From NCBI GenBank assembly GCA_016791085.1, contig JAEUNN010001195.1, forward strand, positions 1-10,076: 10,076 nt of DNA, given 5' to 3'. The DNA comes from Rhodocyclaceae bacterium (lineage in GTDB: Bacteria; Pseudomonadota; Gammaproteobacteria; Burkholderiales; Rhodocyclaceae). Each line of letters begins with the position of its first letter. The stretch's first letter is position 1. A program made the position numbers and the translations under genes. Shown here in pieces: positions 1-9,400 of the stretch. Under the pieces are notes generated by a model. That model was not told where the DNA came from and did not search any database. It was given only the letters and a program-made list of their open reading frames with translations.

Positions 1-2
1 GG

Positions 3-491
3 CTGTGGCTCAATTCGCAGGGCTATCTGTATTTCAGTTCCACGCCCGTGGCGCGCGTCGGCGTGGGCGAACTGACGCTCAGCACGCCCAACGGCAGCAT
101 ACAGGCCGGGCAGTGGTACCACTTCGCGGCCGTGATCAGCAGCAGCGGCAATTACATGCGCATTTACGTGAATGGCCGCCTGCTGGCCGAACGCGCCTAC
201 GACGCGAGCGGCATACGCGACACGGGCGGGCCGCTGCGCATCGGCCAGGCGCCCGGCTGGGACAATTACTTCAAAGGCCGCATAGACGAAATAAGCATCT
301 GGAACACGGCGCGGAGCGCGGCCGACATACAGGCCGGCATGTACCGCCGGCCCGCCGGCACGGAAAGCAATCTGCTCGCCTATTGGCCGCTCGATGCCGG
401 CGGCGCCACCACGCCGGATGCGAGCGGCCACGGCAATACCGGCTATCTGGGCAGCAGCAGCGCCAACCGGCCGCTATGGACGGCCGACCCG
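3..491 (+). repeat. LamG-like (concanavalin-type) domain A, N-terminally cut
   Basis: Residues 1-163. Seen: the second half of a jellyroll domain, with GQWYHFAAVISSSGNYMRIY followed by VNGRLLAE, then GPLRIGQ, a KGRIDEISIWNTARS strand and the closing NLLAYWPLDAGG...DASGHGN motif. W-Y/H-x-A...Y-V-N-G and G-R-I-D-E-I-x-I-W are hallmarks of the LamG-like family, which often binds glycans or glycoproteins. The first strands lie upstream of the window. Ligand unknown. Confidence 0.85.
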
Positions 492-3400
492 GCCCTGCAA
501 TTCGACGGCAGCAACGACTATGCGCAGGCCGGCGACGCCGCCCCGCTGCGCCCGGCCAGCGCGCTCACGCTGGAAGCCTGGGTGAGCCCGGGCGCCAATT
601 TCGCGAGCGGCACGCGCCACATCGTTTCCAAAACGGTAGGCAGCGGTTCGCGCGACTCTTACGACATCTGGTATTCCGGCGGGCAGTTGCACGCGGTGGC
701 CGGCAACGCCAGCGGCGGCACCACGCAATTGAATTTCAGCTGGTCGCCCACCCAGGGCAACTGGTATCACATCGCCTTCAGTTACGACGCGAGCGGGCCC
801 AAGCTCTATATCGACGGCGTGCTGGTCGCCTCCAACAGTTCCACGGCCACGCTGGGCTATGACAGCCACCCGGTCGTGATAGGCGATGCCTATACCTTCG
901 AAAACCTCGGCCAGCCCTGGTCCGGACGCATACGCGACCTGCGCCTGTGGAATGTCGCGCGCAGCCAGTCCGACATACAGGCCGGCATGAATGCCGTGCC
1001 GACGGGCGCCGAAGCGGGCCTGGCCGCGCTGTGGCGCCTGGACGAGGGCAGCGGCATCGTGGCCCACGACGCCACGGCCAATCACAACGACGCCAGCCTG
1101 GGCCTGGCGATCGCGCAGCGCCCGCTGTGGGACAGCGGGCCATCGCTGAATTTCGACGGCATCAACGATTTCGTCGACATGGGCAACCCCATCGCCAACC
1201 CGCTCGATCTGGGGGTGGATGCCACGCTGGAAACCTGGGTGCGCTTCAACGCGCTGCCGGTCAATTCCATGGCCACCCTGGCATCCAAGGACGCGGGCGG
1301 CGGCAGCCAGAACAAGTGGATATTCGCTTACGCCAGCAATTACGGCGGCGTGGCGGGCGCAACCGTGCTGCACATCAACAACCCGCAGAACGGCGGTTCG
1401 GTATTTCTGAGTTCCGACCCCTGGACGCCCACGACCGGCACCTGGTATCACCTGGCCGTCACCAAATCCGGCAATAACTACAGCTTTTACCGCGACGGCG
1501 TATTGGTCGGCACGGCCAGCACGGCGGTCGCGATGCCCGACGTGGCGGCGAATTTCGTGGTCGGCCGCGCCGAAAACAATTTCCCGCTGAACGGCCAGAT
1601 GCGCGACCTGCGCCTGTGGTCTGCGGCGCGCAGCGCGGCCGAAATACTGGCCAACAAAGATGTCACGCTGAGCGGCACCGAAGCCGGCCTGGTCAGCAAC
1701 TGGCGTTTCGACGAAGGCAGCGGCGCCATCGCGCACGACGCCGGCGCGCATGCCCACGACGGCCTGCTGGGCGACACGGCGGCCGCGCGGCCGGCCATCC
1801 TGCCCGCCACACAAGCCGCGCCGGTCACCACCAGCCTGGCTTTCGACGGCGCGAATGACTACGTGCATGTAGGCAGCCTGGGCGCGCGCCCGGCGCAGGG
1901 CAGCATCGCGTTCTGGATGAACCCGGCCGCAGTGGACAATTACCGCAATGTGCTGACGACCGGCCCGTTTCCGCAATTCGGCAGCACCGGCAATCAGGCC
2001 ATACGTTTCGAGCAAACTTCGGACGGCAGCCTGCTGGCCGTGATAGGCAACGACACGGCGCAATTTTCCGGCTACACGACGCACAGTTTCACGCCCAACC
2101 TGGCCTCCGACCGCTGGGTGCATGTCACGCTGACCTGGGATTCCGCCGCCAACCGCGTGCGCGGCTATCTGGACGGCCAGCTGGTGTTCGACGACGCCAA
2201 CAGCACCTGGCCGAGCAATTTCACCGACGTGAACCTTGGCGCCGGCTACAACGCCTTCAATGGTTCGGACCGCTATTTCAAAGGCCGGCTGGCGGAAGTG
2301 CAGTTCTGGAACGTGGCGCTCGACGCCGCCCAGATACAGGCCGCCATGCAGCCGCTCACGGGCAGCGAAAGCGGACTGATGGCCTACTGGCCGCTGGACG
2401 AAGGCAGCGGCACCAACGCCGCCGACGCCAGTGCCGGCGCGCACCCCGGCACGCTCACCAACGGCCCTAGCTGGAATGTCGCGCGCAGCACCGGCGTGCG
2501 CCTGGACGGCGGCACGCTGAGCGGCCACGGCACGATCACGACCGATCTGCGCAATGCCGCCGCCATCGTGCTGGGCGGCGGCGGCGCGGCCGGCCGCCTG
2601 GCCGTGACCGGCAATTACACCCAGACCGGCGCCGGCACGCTGTCGCTGGAACTGGGCGGCCTCGCGGCCGCCAGCGAATACGACCAGTTGAGCGTGGATG
2701 GCAGCGCCACGCTGGCCGGCACGCTGGGCGTGACGCGCATCAATGGCTTCACGCCGGCCGGCGGCGACAGCTTCCGGGTACTCGACGCCGCTACGCGCAG
2801 CGGCCAATTCGGCAGCATCAGCGGGCTATCCACCGACCTGCTGGCCAATTACGACGGCGGCGGGCTTACGCTGCAAAGTCAGGCGCGCGGCATACGGGTT
2901 ACGCCCACCTCGGGTTTGAGCACCACTGAAGCCGGCGGCACGGCCAGTTTCACGGTGGTGCTGGACGGGCAGCCCACGTCCAATGTGAGCATACCGGTCA
3001 GTTCCGACAATAGCGCCGAAGGCACGCCCTCCACGGCCACTTTGGTATTCACGCCGCAGAACTGGGACCAGCCGCAAACCGTCACGATTACCGGAGTCGA
3101 TGACGCGGTGGACGACGGCGACGTGCTGTTCCACATCGTGCTGGGCCAAGCCGTTTCGGCCGACGCCGGCTATAACGGCTTCAATCCCAGCGACGTATCG
3201 GTCACGAACCAGAACGACGACCAGGCCGGATTCGTGATCGTGCCGGCCGCCGGGCTCGCCACCACCGAAGCCGGCGGCACGGCCAGTTTCACCATCGCGC
3301 TGGCCTCGCAGCCGCTTGCCAACGTGAGTTTCACGCTGGCCTCGAGCAACACTGCGGAAGGCACGGTGCTGCCGACCACGCTCACCTTCACGCCGCAGAA

Positions 3401-6400
3401 CTGGAACAACCCGCAAACCGTCACGGTGACCGGTGTGGACGACCAGATCGTGGATGGCAATGTCGCCTATTCGATATTGACCGGCACGGCGGTCAGCACC
3501 GACCCCAAATACAACCTGTTCGACACGCCCAATGTCGCGCTGGTGAATCAGGACAACGACACGCTGGATTTGCAGATAGGCAATTTCACGATCACGCCGG
3601 ATAGCGGCCTGCAGTCCGGCAATTCGGTGGTGCTGCGCTGGACCGTGAATAACGTGGGCAGCGTGCCCACGCTGAGGAATTTTTCCGACCGCATCGTGGT
3701 GACCAATACCACGACCGGCCAGGTACTGGTCAGCACGGCGCTGGTTTATGACCAGAATGCGGCCGGCAACGGCTCCATCGCGCCGGGCAGCTCGCGCCAG
3801 CGGCAACTGACACTGCGCCTGCCGGACGGCCCCGTGAGCGTGGGCCAGCTGCAATTCACGGCCACCGTCAACTATCAGGGCGACGTGTCGGAATCCGATA
3901 CGGCACGCACCAACAATAGGGCCAGCATTACCGCCGCGTCCACGCTGGCATCCTATTCCGACCTGCAGATCAATAACCTCACGGTAAGCCCCAACCTGCA
4001 GTCGGGCGGCCCGGTCAGCGTGCAATGGACCGACACCAACAGCGGCAACGGCGCCACCACGGGCAGCTGGAGCGACCGCGTCCTGGTGCGCAATCTGACG
4101 ACCGGCCAGACCATACTGAACCAGTTCGTGACTTACGACCCGGCCGTGAGCGGCAATATCGCCAGCGGCGATTCGCGCACGCGGCAATTCAGTTTCACGC
4201 TGCCGGACGGCACGGCCGGCACCGGCAACCTGGAAATTTCCGTTACGGCCGACGTGTTCGGCGCGCTATTCGAATACAACGGCGCAGGCAGCGGCGGTGC
4301 CAGCACGGCGGAAAGCAATAATTCCGCGACCATCAACACCACCTCGGCGCTGGCCACCTACCCCGACCTGCAGATCGCCAACCTCACGCTGGACGCGCCG
4401 GGCGGCCTGCAATCCGGCAGCAACTTCACCATACGCTGGGACGACAGCAATACCGGCAACCGCGCGACCGCCGGTGCCTGGTACGACCGCGTGCTGATAC
4501 AGAACACCACGACCGGCGAAACCCTGCTCAACACCGCGCTGCAGTACGACCCGGCAGCGGCCGGCAATGCCGACATCGCGGCCGGCGCCACACGCGCGCG
4601 GCAATACAGTTTCCGGCTGCCGGATGGCGCGCGCGGCGCCGGCAACATCCAGGTCACGGTAACCGCCGACACGACCAATTCGATCTTCGAAAACAATGCC
4701 GGCGGCAGCGCCGAAACCAACAATGGCGCCAGCACCTCGGCCACCGCGATCATCGGCGCCTACCCGGATTTGCGGCCCGCCAACATCAGGCTGGATGCGC
4801 CCGGCGGCGTGCAGTCGGGCGCCGCGGTCACGATACGCTGGAACGACGACAACCTGGGCACGCGCGCGACTCAGGGCAGCTGGTACGACCATGTGGTGGT
4901 GCGCAACCTCGATACCGGCGAAACCCTGACCAGCCTGGTGTCGCTGTACGACCCCGCGGCGGCCGGCAATGGCGACATCGCGGCCGGCGGCACACGCGCG
5001 CGCCAAGCCAGCTTCAGCTTGCCGGCCGGCCTGCGCGGTGCGGGCCAGATACAGGTGAGCGTCACCAGCGACCTGTACAGCCAGCTATTCGAATACAACA
5101 CGGCCGGGCCCGGCGGCGCGAGCACTGCCGAAAGCAATAATGCCGGCAGCGCGATCATCGCCGTGCCGCTCGCGCCGGCGGCCGACCTGCAGATCAACGG
5201 CATCGCGGTCACGCCGGCTTCCGGCCTGCAATCCGGCGACAGCCTCACGCTGACCTGGCATCTGGCCAATACCGGCACCGGCGCGGCGAGCGGCGCCACG
5301 CACACGCGCATATCCCTACGCAATGCCACGACCAACCAGATCATCGGCACCGCCGACCTGGCTTACGACCCCGCCGCGGCCGGCAATGGCGCCATCGCGG
5401 CCGGCGCTTTCCGCACCCAGCAATATCAGTACACACTGCCGGCCGGTTCCATGGGTGCCGGGCAGATCGAATTCACCATCACGGCCGATGCACTGAACCA
5501 GTTTTCCGAATTCAACACGGCCGGCCCGGGCGGCGCCAGCAGCGCGGAAAACAATAATTCGGCGGTACATACCATCAGCACCGGACTTGCGCCCTATCCG
5601 GATCTGGTCACTTCCAACGTCACGGCGCCCGCGCTCACGATAGGCGATCCGGCCGAAGTGACGATAAGCTGGACCGTCACCAATGCCGGCAATGCCGCCA
5701 CCACGGCCGGCGCCTGGACCGACAGCATCATCGCCTCGCCCGACGGCAACCCGGCGCACGGCACGGTAATCAAGCAATTTACGCGTCAGGGCAATCTGGC
5801 CGCGGGCGCGAGCTATACGCGCTCGGAAACTTTTCTGCTGCCGGCTTTTTACCAGACCCACTCGCACCTGTTCGTACGCAGCGATGCCGCCGACGTGGTG
5901 TTCGAAAATGATGCCGAAGCCAATAATTACGCCGAAGCGCCCAACCTGTTCGATGTGGCCCGGAGCATCTATTCGGACCTGCAGGTAAGTTCGGTCATCG
6001 CCCCGGCGACCGGCGCCAGCAGCCGCACGCTGGACGTGAGCTGGACCGTCGTGAACCAGGCGCCCTATGCAGAAGGCACCACCGACACCGGCGAATGGAC
6101 CGACGAAGTGCTGCTGGCGAGCGACGCGGCCGGCCAGAACATCGTGGCCACGCTGGGCAGTTTCCATCACATCGGCGCGCTTGCGGTGGGCGGCAGTTAC
6201 AGCCGCAGCGGCACCGTATTGCTGCCGGAAAACGTGCAGGGCACCTATTACATCGTGGTGCGCACGGGCGGGCCCTACGAATTCATCTACACCGACAACA
6301 ACCGCGGCGTATCCGGCGCGGTCGCGGTAAGTCTGTCGCCGGCGCCGGATTTGACCCCGACCGCGGCGGCCATCACCACGCCGGGCTCTACCGCCGTGCT

Positions 6401-9400
6401 CAGCACGGCCAATGCGGGCGAGCGCGTGGACGTGACCTGGACCGTGCTCAACACGGGCGGCGGCAATACGCGCAGCGCCTGGATCGATGCCATACAGCTG
6501 CAGGAAGTCGGCGGCACGCGCACGTACACGCTGGGCAGCTTCAACTATCCGGGTCCGCTGGCGGGCGGTTTGAGCTACACGCGCACCGAACAGGTGCAAC
6601 TGCCGGCCAATGTGCAGGGGGTGTTCCGGCTGGTGGTGCGCACCAATGCCGGACTGTTCCCGATATTCGAAAACGGGGCCTTCGGCAACAATGCTTTCAC
6701 CAACCAGGACACGCTCACGCTGGTCGTTCCGCCCAACCCGGACCTGCAGGTATTTTCGATAGACAACGCGCCGCCCACGGCGGACGCCGGCGGCACCGTG
6801 GCGCTCGATTACAGCATCATCAACCAGGGCAGCGTCGATGCGCGCGGGCGCTGGACCGACTATGTCTATGTGTCGTTGATCGACCACCTGGACGGCAGCG
6901 CGATTTTGCTCGGCACGTTCGAAAACCAGGCCGCGCTGGCGCCGGGCGAAACGTACATCACGCATACCACCGGCCTGCCCGTGCCCAAGCGCCTGGGCGG
7001 ACCGGCCTATCTGATCGTGGCGGCCAACGGCGGCCGCACGGTCAATGAATTTCCCAATGGCAACAACAACACTTTCGTTAAGCCCATCTACATCAATCCC
7101 GAGCCGCCCGCCGACCTCGTCATGAGCGGCGTGGTGGCGCCGGCACAGGTATTCGACGGCACGACTTTCGACGTCACCTACCACGTGAGCAATCTCGGGC
7201 TGGAGCCCACCGACAAAGCCAACTGGACCGACCAGGTATGGCTCACGCGCGACCGCACGCGCCCCAACGTGACCAAGGGCGACATCCTGCTGGCAAGCGT
7301 GCCGCACACCGGCGTGCTGGGCAACGACCCCAGCGTGATCGCACCGCCCACGGGCTATGACGTGACCGTGAGCGTCACACTGCCCAAGCACCTGTCGGGC
7401 GAATTTTTCATCACGCCGTGGTCGGATGCATTCGACGTGGTGCACAAAAGCACGCAGGACATCAACGTCAATCCGGACGACCCCAACCAGCTCAACAGCG
7501 ACAACTACAAGGCGCGGCCCATCACGATATTGCTGTCGCCGCCGCCCGACCTGGTGGTCACTTCGGTCACGCCGCAAGCCGCGGCGGTGGGCGGCGAGCA
7601 ATTCACGGTGCATTGGACGGTGCAGAACCAGGGCGCCGGCGCCACCGAAGACGCGCTGTTGTTCGATCAGGTCTATCTGTCCGACACGCCGACTTTCGTG
7701 CCGCCCAATAGCGGCCAGCCTTTGGGCAACCAGTGGTACCTGGGCAGCGTGGCGCACAACGGCATCGTCGCGTCCAGCGGCAGCTACAGCGCCCAGGCCA
7801 CCTTCCAGCTGGCACCGGAAATTTCCGGGCGCTATGTGATAGTCGTCGCCAATACCGGCCAGAACCTGGTGCCGTCCACCTGGGAAGGCCCCTACACCAG
7901 CAACAACCTGGGCGTGGGCAATACGCTGGTCACACCGCGCCCGCCGGCCGATCTGCAGGTCACGTCCATCGTGCCGCAACAAATCAATTATTCGGGCGAA
8001 TCCACCAGCGTCAGCTGGACCGTCACGAATTTCGGCGCCGAGGTATGGCCCGGCACGCGCTACTGGCTGGACCAGCTGTATTTTTCGCGCTACCCGGTAT
8101 TCGACAGTCAGGCGCAACTGATAGGCGAATACGCGCACAGCAACGCAGAGCCGCTGGCGGCCGGCGCGAGCTATACGCAAACCGCCAATTTCGTGCTGCC
8201 CAAAGGCATAGGCGGCACGGCGGCCGATCCCGAGGACTTTTACATTTACGTGGTGACCGACCGCGGCGCCGGCCTCACCGCGAACACCCGCGACAATGCG
8301 TCCGGCCGCCAGAGCTTCGTCGCGCGCGGCTACGAGGACGGCAGCAACAACCGCGCCGACGGCGTGCTGCCGGTCATATACCGCGAGCCCGACCTGCGCG
8401 TGACCGACCTGGTGCTGCCGTCCACGCCACCGCGCGCGGGCGATCTGATCAGCGTCGACTGGACCGTCACGAATGTCGGCAACCGCGATACGCGCGAAGG
8501 CGCCTGGTTCGACCGCGTGTACCTGTCCAGCGACCCCTCGCTGGATCCCAACGACACGCAACTGGGCGAAATCGCCCGCAACAGCATATTGGGCACCGGC
8601 GCGAACTATGCGCGATCCTTGCAGGTACGCCTGCCCGACGGCATAGGCGGCGACTACTACATCCTGGTGTTCGCCGACGCCACGCGGCGCGGCATCAACG
8701 GCGAGCCCGGCCTGTATTCGTCCAGCGGCGCAATGGGCGCGGTGCAGGAATTTCAGGGCGAAGGCAACAACATTACGGCCGGCGCGCTGCCGGTCGTCGC
8801 GGTGCCGCCGCCCAATCTGCAAGTTACCGCGGTGAATTTCGCCGGACCGGACCCGGCCCAGCCCGGCCACGTGCTGGCCGGACAGACTTACACGGTCACC
8901 TACACGGTCACCAATACCGGCAGCGGCGCCACGCCGGATCGTCAGGCTTCCTGGGAGGACCGCATCTACCTGTCGCGCGACCAGTTCCTGAGCGACGCGG
9001 ATTTTTACCTGGACAGCCAGTTTCACAGCGCCGGCCTGGCAGCCGGCGCGAGCTACCAGAAAACCGTGTCCATCAAAGCCACGCGCAACCTGACCGGCCC
9101 CTGGTATGTGTTCGTGCTGACCGACCCGGTCACCCTGCGCGCGCCGCGCGGCGAAGTGTTCGAAGCCGCCAGCGAAGGCGACAACGCCACGGCGAGCGCC
9201 ACCCCGCTATTGATAGAAATGCCGCCGCCGGCCGACCTGGAAGTGCAGTCCATCAGCCTGCCCGCGACCGCCATGTCGGGCGACCCGGTGCACTTGAGCT
9301 GGACCGTGCTGAACGACAGCGACAACCCGGCGCAAGGCAGCTGGACCGACACCGTCTACCTGTCCAGCGACAACCTGTGGGACATCAACGACCGCCCCAT

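Noticed and set aside
5..862. 285-codon + strand frame with a GTG start at base 5
   Set aside because: It is an Arg/Gln/Ala-rich shadow; the frame beginning at base 3 gives the LamG-like motifs over the same bases.
474..2807. 777-codon open frame on the minus strand
   Set aside because: Same cause: it ends at the CTA codon at 474 and has no domain pattern, whereas the + strand frame here encodes clear LamG-like domains.
5316..9026. 1,236-codon open frame on the minus strand
   Set aside because: It is codon-aligned antisense of the real gene, its stop is a rare CTA sense codon, and its product is Gly/Arg/Ala/Val-rich without any recognisable domain.
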